From positions 2,356,001 through 2,420,000 of the forward strand of contig NZ_CP135052.1 in the NCBI RefSeq assembly GCF_029193595.2: a stretch of 64,000 nt of DNA. Reading direction: 5' to 3'. Position 1 is the first letter of the stretch. Each line of letters opens with the position of its first letter. The translations under genes were made by a program, and so were the position numbers. Positions 17,034-26,090 of this stretch are shown here, piece after piece. A model generated the notes under the pieces. The model made no database searches and was not told where the DNA came from. It worked only from the letters and a program-made list of their open reading frames with translations. The stretch is from Providencia hangzhouensis (GTDB taxonomy: Bacteria > Pseudomonadota > Gammaproteobacteria > Enterobacterales > Enterobacteriaceae).

Positions 17034-18143
17034 TTATTGCCAAAATGCCCTCGATGCATCAAAAAAGGCTTTCCAGTCTTGGCTATGTTTTGCCCTTTCT
17101 CTCGCGACATTATCAATGTAATAACGCATCCGTTTAATATCATCAGGGTTATCTTTTAAAACCACGCCAATGAGCTGCCGTGCAACTGCTCCTGCATTGA
17201 GCGTACCATCGCCTAAGTAATGAGCTTCAAGCGCACATGCATAAGCAATATTAACGGCCTCGGCTGTCGACATAACCGCGTCTGGCGTTTTAATATTGCC
17301 CCCATCTTTAGTATTTCCTGAGCGCAATTCTTGAAATGTCGTAACCAACAGTTCGATCACGTTGCTTGGGATTGCCACTTGGCCGTTCAGGTCAGCTAAC
17401 TCTGTGGCTAATTGCTTATTAATCAGTTCAATTTCAAATGCAGGGTCTTGGATTGGCCGCACGGTTTCAAAATTAAATCGGCGTTTTAGTGCTGATGACA
17501 TCTCATGAACACCGCGATCACGCAAGTTTGCTGTACCAATTAAATTAAAGCCTTGTTTCGCGCTGATCCGTGCATTGTCTTTCATTTCAGGGATCATCAT
17601 TTGCTTTTCTGACATCAAGCTAACCAGCACATCTTGTATTTCAGGGGGGCATCGTGTGATCTCTTCAAAACGCACAATTTTACCTTCTTGCATACCTTGG
17701 TATAACGGCGAACTCACCAGAGCCTTTTCCGTCGGGCCTTCCGCCAATAGCAATGCATAATTCCATGAGTACTTAATGTGATCTTCTGTTGTGCCCGCGG
17801 TTCCTTGAATGGTTAAACCTGAATCACCACTAATTGCAGCAGCTAATAATTCAGATAACATGGATTTTGCCGTCCCGGGTTCCCCTACTAGCATTAGTCC
17901 TTGCTTACCTAATAACGTCACAATTGCACGGTCAACCAAAGCATCATCACCGAAAAACTTTGCAGAAATATTGAGTGATTCATCACCTAAAATAAATTGC
18001 CTAACGGCACGAGGTGAACGCAGCCACCCTTGTGGTTTCGGGTTTTGTTTATCCGCTTCGGTTAAACGTGCCAATTCATCGGCAAAACGAATTTCTGCGC
18101 TTTCACGCAGAACATTCCCTTGTGTTGTTTTATTTTTAGTCAT
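17034..18143 (-). CDS. yehL: MoxR-type AAA+ ATPase YehL
   Basis: This 369-residue ATPase has Walker A GEPGTAKS (87-94), Walker B IVRFEE (156-161) and a sensor-1 LIGTANLRD. The EITRCPPEIQDVLVSLMSE segment after Walker B is characteristic of the MoxR branch. MoxR proteins form hexameric rings that remodel or insert cofactors into targets together with VWA proteins. Here the partner is YehP. The start at 18143 follows GGATTTTGGA. It begins 24 bases after the yehI stop, so the two are co-transcribed. A hairpin separates it from yehM. Confidence 0.95.
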   Translation of the reverse strand: MTKNKTTQGNVLRESAEIRFADELARLTEADKQNPKPQGWLRSPRAVRQFILGDESLNISAKFFGDDALVDRAIVTLLGKQGLMLVGEPGTAKSMLSELLAAAISGDSGLTIQGTAGTTEDHIKYSWNYALLLAEGPTEKALVSSPLYQGMQEGKIVRFEEITRCPPEIQDVLVSLMSEKQMMIPEMKDNARISAKQGFNLIGTANLRDRGVHEMSSALKRRFNFETVRPIQDPAFEIELINKQLATELADLNGQVAIPSNVIELLVTTFQELRSGNTKDGGNIKTPDAVMSTAEAVNIAYACALEAHYLGDGTLNAGAVARQLIGVVLKDNPDDIKRMRYYIDNVARERAKHSQDWKAFFDASRAFWQ

Positions 18144-18167
18144 TCCAAAATCCTACGTTAAACCCGC

Positions 18168-21100
18168 TTACCAAGGTGTTTTCTTTTCCCACTCAGGGTC
18201 AAAACCTGCACACGCATCCGCAACTTTTAAATAATCCGCATAGCTTTCAGCTAATAAAATAGGCGGGATATCTTTTAACTCGATATAGCTGCGGTTCCAT
18301 GAGCTTTGTTGTGATTTTTCAAAGCTTAGTGAAAATAAGACGGCTGGGATATTTTCCTCTGGCACATAGCTACCACTAAACTCGATATAGACATAAAAAC
18401 CTAAACTAGCGAAATGTTTTGCATAATGGGTAAAGCTTCCACCATCTTCCGCTTGCCCACGTTGGTAACCCATTTTTGTCAAGACGCCACGCAAGGTATA
18501 GGTGTCGGTTAACCAACCTTTACGATCTTCAATTTCAGTTAATTTCAGATCCAGTTCAGGGATTTTATGTTCCATCTGCGAGAATAAAAATTTCACTTTG
18601 TAATCTTTAAAATGCGCTATCCACGCTTTTCGCTCATCTTCACTGACCAATGCCGCATGGGCTAATTTGATATAAGAATCAGTGGATAACGTAATTTCAT
18701 CGTCATCTAAATTTAATAAACTGCCATCGTCTGATGGACGAAATACATTTAGAATGTTGTTGTCTTTCGTTTCTATCCAAACTAATTTTTCGATAAGCCC
18801 ACGCATCACTGGGTGTGCTTGAATATATTCCTGCCAGTCTGCGGTTGTCCAAAGGCGCTCTGCACACATCGCTTCGTACAAACGTGCAGTTTGTAATTCA
18901 ATCACTTGCTTGAGTTCTTTTTTACTCGCAGTAAATAGTTTTTTAGATTCTTTAGCTAATTCTTCATTGTCTGTTTTGCGTGCAGCAGGTAATGCTTTGA
19001 TTTCTTTACCTTCAGGATTAAACAAAACGAGTTTTTGTTGTGCGTCCAGTTTCGCGGTAAACGTGCGGTCACCGTATTCAAGTGCCAAGATACCTGTTTC
19101 ATCCATTCCGGCTGTCGGTATCGTTCTATCTGCGAGTTCATCTGCGCTCCAACCATTACGTTCAGCAATTTGAGCAACAAGCCCGCGTGCTTTTTCCTGA
19201 ACTGACGCGGTACGATAACGACGAGAAAGAGACAATAATAGTTGGATAATCAGTGGGTCATTACTCGTTGCAACCGCATCAATCATGGCTTCAATTTGTG
19301 CACGGCGCTGGTAGTGATCACGCATATAGTTACGCAATGTGGTCACGGCAAGGTGCCCTTCAATACCACAGATCAGGGCTAACATTCCTTTATCACTAAT
19401 AGCGGAACCTAAATAACGGCGCAGAACTTCATTTTTTATCTCATTAAATGTCTGTTCTAAAGTATAGTTTTCATACTGACTATAATATTCAGGCCAGCGT
19501 TTCACCCAATCTTGATAATTAGCTAAGCGTTTTGGCGCATCACGTTCTGCTTCCGCCATTGCCATTTCTAATGACGGCCCAGCAATATCTTGGCCGATAA
19601 AGCTATTTAAAATAAAACTGCCTAGTTTCTTTTGGCTCTCCACCGAAAGCAAACCAATATAACGTTGTAGCAGCCCATTCCCTGCTGGCATTTTTAATTT
19701 AACCGCTAGGATCACCCACCAGCGAATAATATCTGCTTCTACGGGTTTATTATTTTGCCAAGTTAATGCCGGCAAAGAATCTAGGTTAAACCATGCCATG
19801 CTGGCAGGCGCTTTCGCTTTTAGCCCTTTTTGCGCTTCAGCTAATAACACTTTAGGTGCAAGGTAACCAGAAATATCTTCCCCAAATTGTTCCAAAGCGG
19901 TTAATAAGGCCGCCCGCACAACTTCCCGTTTTTCTTTCTTTAATAAGGCGTAGAGTGGTTTTAATGAATCTGGATTATTTAAGCGTGCCAGCCATTCAAT
20001 GGCAGTGACACGAATTTCTTGTTTGCCTGAGTCTAACCCTTCTGCCGCATTAAGATGAATATTCGGTAATGTCTCTAGTAGTTTCTGCGCACTCAGACGA
20101 TGGGTTTTATTTTCCCCTAGGGCCAACTCCATAATACGTGGAATAAATCGCGCAGGAATGGTCGGCAACATTGCAAGCACATCAATTCCACTCGCCGCAT
20201 CATATTCTTGGTAATAGCGCTGAGTTTCTTGTTGAGGGATTAAACCCAATGCTTCTGCAATAAAATCTGGATTTTGAATGAAAAACGGCCAAACTTGTGC
20301 TGGCTGGTTAAAGATGGCTAACCCATTGGCATATGAGCGTAAGCAAAGGTCTGCAATCAACCGTGTTGCGTTTTTAAAATGACATTGTGTTAACGTTTTT
20401 TCTAATTGGCGCAATTCTATTTGCCCAAGAATTCTTGGTGGAACTTCCCGAGTAAGATGATAATGGGATAAATGCTCTTCATTTGTTCGGTTATGGCTAA
20501 TCAGACGTAATGCATGGAATAACGTAAACTCAGGTAAGTTAGTAATACGTTCTTTAAATTTCACCACGCTATATTCATGATCAGTAATAATTTCTTTACC
20601 TGAATTCAGTTTATCAATCACTTTGCAACAAGCTTGCGCATTGAGCTTTTGGAATTCTTTGTAATGGCGTTGCGCCCAATTGTAACTGTGCTTCTGTTTC
20701 TTATTTTCTTCAATTTCATTTTCTGCATTTTCTTTTGCTTTTTGCAGCATTTCATTGAAATTATTAACTAAAATTTCTTTTGCACTTTCAGGCAGTGGTG
20801 TATCTTCTAATTCAACGAGTTCAGGTAACTCAGTCTCTTCAACTTGGCTGGCAGTATCCATGACTGAGAATCTCGAAATCGCACTTTCAATACTTTTAAG
20901 TACCGTTTTATTGGTTTCAGTTGTTAGTGCAGCTTCTAATATCTCACGGTGTTCCCCTATACGGGCAAATAAATCCGCGGCTTGGGTACGCTGTTTTGGT
21001 GTTCCCTCTGTTAGAATTTTTGTTAAATGTTGTGTGACCGATTGCGCAGGTAAAATTGCCATTGTCGGTTCCGCAGCCGCACGTACTGTTTTTAAAGAAC

Positions 21101-21902
21101 TAGTAGCAAAAGCAACTAATATATCTGCGAAAAGCGTATAAAGCTCAACATCTTTCTTCAAAGTGTTGATTAATTGAATTTGCCCAGCAGCGGATAAATG
21201 ATTGGTTAATGTATGCTTAATAAATGCTTGCTCTGCGATTAAATACGCTTTGAAACCTGGAATGGAAAATAGCCGATTTAAGTTATCATAATGATAATCG
21301 GATAAATGATGACGGTCGAAAATAATATATAAAATAGTGTTAGCCGGTTTATCAGTTTCTTTTGCGATGATTTCCGTTAATAGGTCAAAATGCCAATGTT
21401 TTCGATGTTCTAACTTAGTATCTCGCGAATTATCATAGGTTTTTGCAAAAGCATCGCCCATTAAATAACTCATCCATGACGGTAATTCAGGTGTTAATAC
21501 TTTGATATTGATATCTTGGCATGCCGCCGCTAACACTTTAGCAAAACGGGCTATCTGTGATGCAGTAATGCCATCACCCACTTTTGAATATAATTTATGC
21601 CTTGCGTTTGCCCCTTGGCGAATTAATTTATTATATTGGCTCGAGTTAAAGTTATTTCCCCCCCACCACCAATCTACGGTGCCAGGTTTATCGAGTAAAA
21701 TAACCGCTTTTTCGTTATCTAATTGGCTTAGTTGAACCAATACTTCTGGCGATTTTCCATCTAGCACATACTCTAAAACAGTTTTAGGCAATGCTTCATC
21801 TAATACTGACAAAGGCAAAAGCGCTTCTTGTAAATATTGTTCTGCAACAGGTGATTCTTTTTTCCCAAAAATTGAAAGAAGATTAAATGTGAACTTCGCC
21901 AT
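18168..21902 (-). CDS. yehI: DUF4132 family giant protein YehI with HEAT-like repeats
   Basis: This 1244-residue protein is the first gene of the yeh operon. Residues about 270-360 and 600-700 contain HEAT-like helical pairs (for example the RVTAIEWLARLNNPDSLKPL stretch), giving a scaffold-like solenoid. The C-terminal region about 1050-1240 has the DUF4132 core, including an LVW motif after a W-rich helix and an acidic DDEITLS segment. E. coli YehI is about 1210 residues and is located beside the same genes. Function is unknown; the old molR designation for this locus concerned molybdate regulation and is unresolved. AAGGA lies 6 bases before the ATG. Confidence 0.92.
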   Translation of the reverse strand: MAKFTFNLLSIFGKKESPVAEQYLQEALLPLSVLDEALPKTVLEYVLDGKSPEVLVQLSQLDNEKAVILLDKPGTVDWWWGGNNFNSSQYNKLIRQGANARHKLYSKVGDGITASQIARFAKVLAAACQDINIKVLTPELPSWMSYLMGDAFAKTYDNSRDTKLEHRKHWHFDLLTEIIAKETDKPANTILYIIFDRHHLSDYHYDNLNRLFSIPGFKAYLIAEQAFIKHTLTNHLSAAGQIQLINTLKKDVELYTLFADILVAFATSSLKTVRAAAEPTMAILPAQSVTQHLTKILTEGTPKQRTQAADLFARIGEHREILEAALTTETNKTVLKSIESAISRFSVMDTASQVEETELPELVELEDTPLPESAKEILVNNFNEMLQKAKENAENEIEENKKQKHSYNWAQRHYKEFQKLNAQACCKVIDKLNSGKEIITDHEYSVVKFKERITNLPEFTLFHALRLISHNRTNEEHLSHYHLTREVPPRILGQIELRQLEKTLTQCHFKNATRLIADLCLRSYANGLAIFNQPAQVWPFFIQNPDFIAEALGLIPQQETQRYYQEYDAASGIDVLAMLPTIPARFIPRIMELALGENKTHRLSAQKLLETLPNIHLNAAEGLDSGKQEIRVTAIEWLARLNNPDSLKPLYALLKKEKREVVRAALLTALEQFGEDISGYLAPKVLLAEAQKGLKAKAPASMAWFNLDSLPALTWQNNKPVEADIIRWWVILAVKLKMPAGNGLLQRYIGLLSVESQKKLGSFILNSFIGQDIAGPSLEMAMAEAERDAPKRLANYQDWVKRWPEYYSQYENYTLEQTFNEIKNEVLRRYLGSAISDKGMLALICGIEGHLAVTTLRNYMRDHYQRRAQIEAMIDAVATSNDPLIIQLLLSLSRRYRTASVQEKARGLVAQIAERNGWSADELADRTIPTAGMDETGILALEYGDRTFTAKLDAQQKLVLFNPEGKEIKALPAARKTDNEELAKESKKLFTASKKELKQVIELQTARLYEAMCAERLWTTADWQEYIQAHPVMRGLIEKLVWIETKDNNILNVFRPSDDGSLLNLDDDEITLSTDSYIKLAHAALVSEDERKAWIAHFKDYKVKFLFSQMEHKIPELDLKLTEIEDRKGWLTDTYTLRGVLTKMGYQRGQAEDGGSFTHYAKHFASLGFYVYIEFSGSYVPEENIPAVLFSLSFEKSQQSSWNRSYIELKDIPPILLAESYADYLKVADACAGFDPEWEKKTPW

Positions 21903-22192
21903 GTGATATCCTTAAAAGTATTTATATAACAACTTCTTATCATTTTAATGATATCGTCACAATTTGATTATTCTTAATCATTTTTAATTAAGATATATCG
22001 CTCAATCTGCCCTGCCAATTTAAATTCTGCCTATAGGAATATCCCAGTAGATTTACTCTTGATAATTAACTTTTGCCCAGTAAATAATTTAATTAACTGT
22101 CTTATATCTCTATTTTTCTTTTTATTCTGTTGATGGCAATTTTGATAACAGTTTGTTGTTATTTACATCAAATTTATTTCGCGAAGAAAAGC

Positions 22193-22221
22193 GTTGACTA
22201 AACACATAATCTAATATTAGA
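22193..22221 (+). promoter_or_regulatory. Probable promoter and palindrome upstream of ridA
   Basis: Within the 343-base gap between the yehI and ridA starts (21903-22245), TTGACT at 22193-22198 and TATTAG at 22215-22220 form a -35/-10 pair with a 16-base spacer. A 12-bp perfect palindrome, TCTAATATTAGA, covers the -10 (22210-22221) and could be a repressor site. The rest of the gap is AT-rich, presumably holds the leftward yehI promoter, and shows no other gene. Confidence 0.4.
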
Positions 22222-22245
22222 CTAAAAATCCAATCAAGGTATTTT

Positions 22246-22653
22246 ATGCATAATGAGGTAAATATGAGTCAACGGATTGAGTGTGTGAATGCACCGACAC
22301 TCATTGCCCCCAAAGGGCATTATTCACACTGTGTTACTGCCAATGGTTTGGTTTTTATCTCAGGACAATTACCCGTTGATAAGCTCGGCAATGCGGTGAT
22401 TGACGTGTCATTCCAAGAGCAAGCCTTGCTTGTGCTTGATAATTTACAAGCATGTTTAGATGCCGTTAACTGTAGTAAAGCACAGTTGGTTCAAGTCCGA
22501 GTTTATATCGCAGATATGGAAAATTGGCCGTTATTTAACCAAGTTTATGCTAATTGGATAGGTGACCATCGCCCAGCCCGTGCTGTCGCAGGTGTTGCTG
22601 AACTGCATTTTGGTGCAGCCTTAGAAATTGAAGCCGTTGCAGTGTCTGCTTAA
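22246..22653 (+). CDS. RidA family reactive enamine/imine deaminase
   Basis: RidA-family trimers hydrolyse 2-aminoacrylate and related imines released by PLP lyases. The 135-residue product has the family core VFISGQLPVD, a conserved DNLQACLDAV helix, VRVYIADMENW, and the arginine of the HRPARAVAGVAEL loop that binds the carboxylate. Its direct neighbour, 26 bases downstream, is a PLP ammonia-lyase that would generate such an imine, so the two should work in sequence. Two starts are possible: 22246 (AAGGT 5 bases upstream) and 22264 (GAGGT 4 bases upstream, MSQRIECV), the latter giving 129 residues. Confidence 0.92.
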   Translation: MHNEVNMSQRIECVNAPTLIAPKGHYSHCVTANGLVFISGQLPVDKLGNAVIDVSFQEQALLVLDNLQACLDAVNCSKAQLVQVRVYIADMENWPLFNQVYANWIGDHRPARAVAGVAELHFGAALEIEAVAVSA

Positions 22654-22679
22654 TTAATTATTATTCATTGGGGTTATAT

Positions 22680-23645
22680 ATGTCAGAATTAATATTACCG
22701 ACTTATCAAGATGTGGAAGCAGCTGCACGACGCATTGCGGGTTTTGCGCATAAAACCCCTGTTCTCACATCAACCACCGCAAATAAAGAATTTGGGGGTG
22801 AACTGTTTTTTAAATGCGAAAACTTCCAGCGTATGGGGGCTTTTAAATTTCGTGGAGCCTTTAATGCCTTGAGCTTGTTAAGTCCCGAGCAGAAAAAAGC
22901 AGGCGTTATTGCATTTTCATCTGGTAACCATGCGCAAGGTATCGCTTTAGCCGCGCAACTTTTGCGCATTCCAGCCACCATTCTCATGCCCAACGATGCA
23001 CCTGCGGTGAAAGTGGCTGCTACACAAGGTTACGGAGCCACCGTTATCCGCTTTGATCGTTATAAAGAAGATAGAGAAATACTTTGCCAGCAACTCGCAG
23101 CCCAACAGGGGTTAACCATTATTCCACCTTATGATCACCCTGATATCATCTCTGGCCAAGGCACAGCAGCCAAAGAACTGATTGAAGAAGTGGGTGAATT
23201 AGATGCCCTATTCGTTTGCTTAGGTGGAGGAGGTTTACTCTCAGGGTGTGCCATTGCAACCAGAGAATTATCGCCTAATTGCCAAATTTATGGGGTTGAA
23301 CCTTTAGCGGGCAATGATGCACAACAATCATTTCGTCGAGGGGAAATTGTACATATAGACACGCCAAAAACTATCGCAGACGGTGCCCAAACCCAACATC
23401 TAGGTAACTACACCTTTGCAGTAATCAAAAATAAGGTTGATGATATTTTCACTGTAACCGATGAACAGCTAATTGACCGCATGAAATTTTATGCAGAGCG
23501 CATGAAAATTATCGTTGAGCCGACAGGTTGCTTGTCCTATGCTGCTGCCCTTGCCCACAAAGAACAGTTCCAAGGTAAGCGCGTGGGGATCATTGTCAGC
23601 GGTGGCAATGTTGATATTCAGCACTTTGCACAATTAGTTTCATAA
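22680..23645 (+). CDS. Threonine dehydratase-like PLP ammonia-lyase (threo-3-hydroxyaspartate ammonia-lyase or serine/threonine type)
   Basis: This 321-residue fold-type II PLP enzyme releases ammonia from a beta-hydroxy amino acid. The PLP lysine is Lys56 in MGAFKFRGA. SSGNHAQG (about 86-93) is the substrate loop. CLGGGGLLSG binds the phosphate. The C-terminal ACT regulatory domain of biosynthetic IlvA is absent, so this is the catabolic or serine racemase-like branch; threo-3-hydroxyaspartate is a common assignment for it. I place the start at 22680, where GGGG lies 6 bases upstream. Downstream of ridA and upstream of a YheO-type regulator, it probably belongs to one small catabolic unit. 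Confidence 0.88.
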   Translation: MSELILPTYQDVEAAARRIAGFAHKTPVLTSTTANKEFGGELFFKCENFQRMGAFKFRGAFNALSLLSPEQKKAGVIAFSSGNHAQGIALAAQLLRIPATILMPNDAPAVKVAATQGYGATVIRFDRYKEDREILCQQLAAQQGLTIIPPYDHPDIISGQGTAAKELIEEVGELDALFVCLGGGGLLSGCAIATRELSPNCQIYGVEPLAGNDAQQSFRRGEIVHIDTPKTIADGAQTQHLGNYTFAVIKNKVDDIFTVTDEQLIDRMKFYAERMKIIVEPTGCLSYAAALAHKEQFQGKRVGIIVSGGNVDIQHFAQLVS

Positions 23646-23763
23646 GTAGCTAACTAGTTTTATAAAGAATTAGTTTCATAATGATCACCACCCTTCATCT
23701 ATTAGCAATACGAAAAATAGGTTAAAATTAGGGATTAACGCTTGATAGATGAAGGGAAATTGC

Positions 23764-24393
23764 ATGTCAGATCAAAAAAATAATTCATTACTGGCTCAAG
23801 TTGAAATTATTGCAAAAGGTCTTAGTGAAACATTCGCCCCTTTTTGTGAGGTTGTTGTACACGACCTTAAAAATCCAGAGCACTCAATCCTGTCGATTCA
23901 TAATAACTTATCTGGTCGCCAAGTTGGTGAGCCGACTACCGAACTCGGCCATGCAAGAATTGAATCTGAAGATTTTCCGAACATCATAGCCAATTATACC
24001 AACCAATTTTCCGATGGGCGCCCAGTAAAAAGTACTTCGATTGGTATTAAAGATGAGTCAGGGAAATATATCGCAGCATTATGCTTAAATCTGGATATGA
24101 CGTTATTTAGAAGTATGCAAAGTATGTTATCGCAATTTATTGACGTGGGAAATAGCCCAATAAAAGAGCATATTGAGCCTAATGGGACCGAAGCGATTCG
24201 CATACGTATTGACCAATATGCAGCAGCCTTAGCAGCAACCCCACGCACATTGAAAGCGGACGAAAGAAAAAACTTAATTGAAGTGCTACGCAATGAAGGC
24301 CTGTTAGATGTGAAAAAATCCATGGAAACGGTGGCACAGCACTTAGGAATATCAAGGGCTTCAGTTTATTTGTATGCCAAAAAAGAAAGTTAA
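23764..24393 (+). CDS. YheO/DauR-type PAS and helix-turn-helix regulator
   Basis: This is a 209-residue regulator. Residues about 10-125 form a YheO-like PAS domain, with a typical FCEVVVHDL stretch, the GR(Q/P)VGEPTTELG loop and a TSIGIKDESGKYIAALCLNLD core. The C-terminal 60 residues hold the HTH_22 domain (VAQHLGISRASVYLYAKK). The family includes DauR, which controls D-arginine catabolism, and regulators of hydroxyaspartate use. Placed just after the lyase, it probably senses the lyase's substrate. I start it at 23764, with AGGG 7 bases upstream; an in-frame ATG at 23749 lacks a site. The stop overlaps the convergent phosphoesterase by four bases. Confidence 0.88.
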   Translation: MSDQKNNSLLAQVEIIAKGLSETFAPFCEVVVHDLKNPEHSILSIHNNLSGRQVGEPTTELGHARIESEDFPNIIANYTNQFSDGRPVKSTSIGIKDESGKYIAALCLNLDMTLFRSMQSMLSQFIDVGNSPIKEHIEPNGTEAIRIRIDQYAAALAATPRTLKADERKNLIEVLRNEGLLDVKKSMETVAQHLGISRASVYLYAKKES

Positions 24394-24926
24394 CTATTTG
24401 CCTTTCTTAATATCTGTTTAATACTGATAGGGAAAAAATCATTCACATCTACGCCGACATTAATGGCTCGGGGCCCTAATACCGCTAAACGCTTAAACTG
24501 CTCAGGGTCTTTACCTGAATTATGAACATGTCCATATAAATGAATCGCATCACGGAAGAAGCCTTGCCATTCTAATATTGGGTAATGGAATAACACTAAT
24601 TTCTGTTTTTGATATTCCAACTCATAATAGCTTTTAACCCATTCAAACAACGATTGGTCGAATTCAGGGTCGTCTAAAAATTTATCATGATTGCCGCGGA
24701 TCAAATATTTTTTCCCCGCTAAACGGCGTAATATTTTATTGGCATCCGCACCACTACCCTTGTATAAAAAATCACCTAGTATGTAAATCTCATCATGATC
24801 AGTAACATACGCATTCCAGTTATGAATTAATGTATCATTCATGTGACTGGTGCTTTTAAACGGGCGATCACATAGGTTAATAATGTTCGAATGGCAAAAA
24901 TGGGTATCTGAAATAAAGTAAATCAT
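24390..24926 (-). CDS. Metallophosphoesterase family protein
   Basis: This 178-residue calcineurin-like phosphoesterase has the full metal-binding set in order: FISDTHFCH (Asp and His of block I, residues 4-12), ILGDFLY (block II), LIRGNHDKF (GNHD, block III), VLFHYPI (block IV) and YGHVHNS (GHxH, block V). Small single-domain members like this occur in phages and as stand-alone bacterial enzymes acting on nucleotides or phosphodiesters. The substrate is unknown. It is monocistronic, converging with the YheO-type regulator. Confidence 0.92.
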   Translation of the reverse strand: MIYFISDTHFCHSNIINLCDRPFKSTSHMNDTLIHNWNAYVTDHDEIYILGDFLYKGSGADANKILRRLAGKKYLIRGNHDKFLDDPEFDQSLFEWVKSYYELEYQKQKLVLFHYPILEWQGFFRDAIHLYGHVHNSGKDPEQFKRLAVLGPRAINVGVDVNDFFPISIKQILRKANS

Positions 24927-25168
24927 ATAAAACCTAAAAATATATTAATAATTATTCTACTCAAGCAAACGATTTGCTTGCTAGCTATCATATCTCAATG
25001 ATTTTTAATTGCTTTACAGAATTGACTGAAAAACAGATTTATATTGCATTGCCATGGTATATTTCAATTATATCATAGGTAATCATTGCCATTTTTTATG
25101 GCTCGCAATTACAACGAAACTACGGCATATAAATAGTTCTATTTATTAATAACAATTCCGGAAGAAAA

Positions 25169-26050
25169 ATGACCGAAACCAATTCAGTTCCACTTTTTTA
25201 CGATTCATTTGGTACACCAGATAATCCCACCATTGTTCTGATCCCTGGCTTAGGTGGCCATAACATTAGTTGGACGTCAGACTTTTGTCAGGAGATTGCA
25301 GATGCCGGTTTTTATCTCTTACGTATAGATAACCGTGATGCGGGTTTATCTCATCATATCAATGAGTTCCCACCTATTGATTTAGGGGTATTGATTGAAA
25401 AAATGCAAAAAGGTGAACCTTTCCCTATTCCTTATACTTTATTCGATACGGCTGAGGATATTATCCACCTCTTGGATACATTATCTATTGATAAAGCCCA
25501 CGTTATCGGCCGTTCCATGGGCGGAATGATAGCACAAATAGTGGCTGCAAAGTTTCCTGAGCGTACACTCTCTCTTTGCGCGATCATGTCATCAACAGGG
25601 AACCCAGCACTGCCACAAAGCGCTCCCGATGTTATGCAAATGCTGATGAGCCCAAGTGCTAACCCAAAAGAAGATTTAGAAGGGTATTTATCAGGACAGC
25701 TTGCGTTTTATCGCCGGATCAGCTCAACGTTTGGCCCATTTGATGAAAATTATTATCGTGAATATATACTGCAGTCACTCACACGCAATCATTCACCGGA
25801 AGGAACAAAACGCCAAATTGTTGCTGTTGCCGTCACCGGAGATCTGCGTCCTTATATTCAGCAAATCAACGTCCCTGCATTGGTTATTCACGGTTCAATT
25901 GATCCGCTCTTTCCTTTAGCTGCAGGAAAAGACATTGCTGACAATATTCCTAATGCAAAATTGGAGATTATTGACGGTATGGGCCATGAAACGCCACCAA
26001 TGATTAATCCACTAATCGCTAAATTGATAATTAATCACTTAAATCAATAA
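25169..26050 (+). CDS. Alpha/beta hydrolase
   Basis: A 293-residue alpha/beta hydrolase. The oxyanion region is LIPGLGGHNISW (about 24-35), the nucleophile elbow is GRSMGG (Ser near residue 117), the acid lies in HGSIDPLFP, and the catalytic His in MGHETPP. The DNRDAGLS motif after beta-4 is typical of epoxide hydrolase and haloperoxidase-like members. There is no signal peptide. The GGAAG ribosome site is 4 bases before the ATG. It is probably monocistronic. A 242-base noncoding gap precedes it and a stem-loop follows at 26059. Confidence 0.93.
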   Translation: MTETNSVPLFYDSFGTPDNPTIVLIPGLGGHNISWTSDFCQEIADAGFYLLRIDNRDAGLSHHINEFPPIDLGVLIEKMQKGEPFPIPYTLFDTAEDIIHLLDTLSIDKAHVIGRSMGGMIAQIVAAKFPERTLSLCAIMSSTGNPALPQSAPDVMQMLMSPSANPKEDLEGYLSGQLAFYRRISSTFGPFDENYYREYILQSLTRNHSPEGTKRQIVAVAVTGDLRPYIQQINVPALVIHGSIDPLFPLAAGKDIADNIPNAKLEIIDGMGHETPPMINPLIAKLIINHLNQ

Positions 26051-26058
26051 ATTAACAT

Positions 26059-26085
26059 ACTAAGGCTCTAAAAATGAGCCTTAGT
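26059..26085. terminator. Stem-loop between convergent genes
   Basis: A 10-bp perfect stem (ACTAAGGCTC at 26059-26068 against 26076-26085) with loop TAAAAAT lies between the convergent hydrolase and 4Fe-4S genes. No clear T-run follows on either strand. It is placed as a shared terminator. Confidence 0.5.
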
Positions 26086-26090
26086 CATGC

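Noticed and set aside
24390..24926. Metallophosphoesterase as a sign of a prophage
   Set aside because: No integrase, structural, lysis or att sequence accompanies it. It stands alone between ordinary genes.
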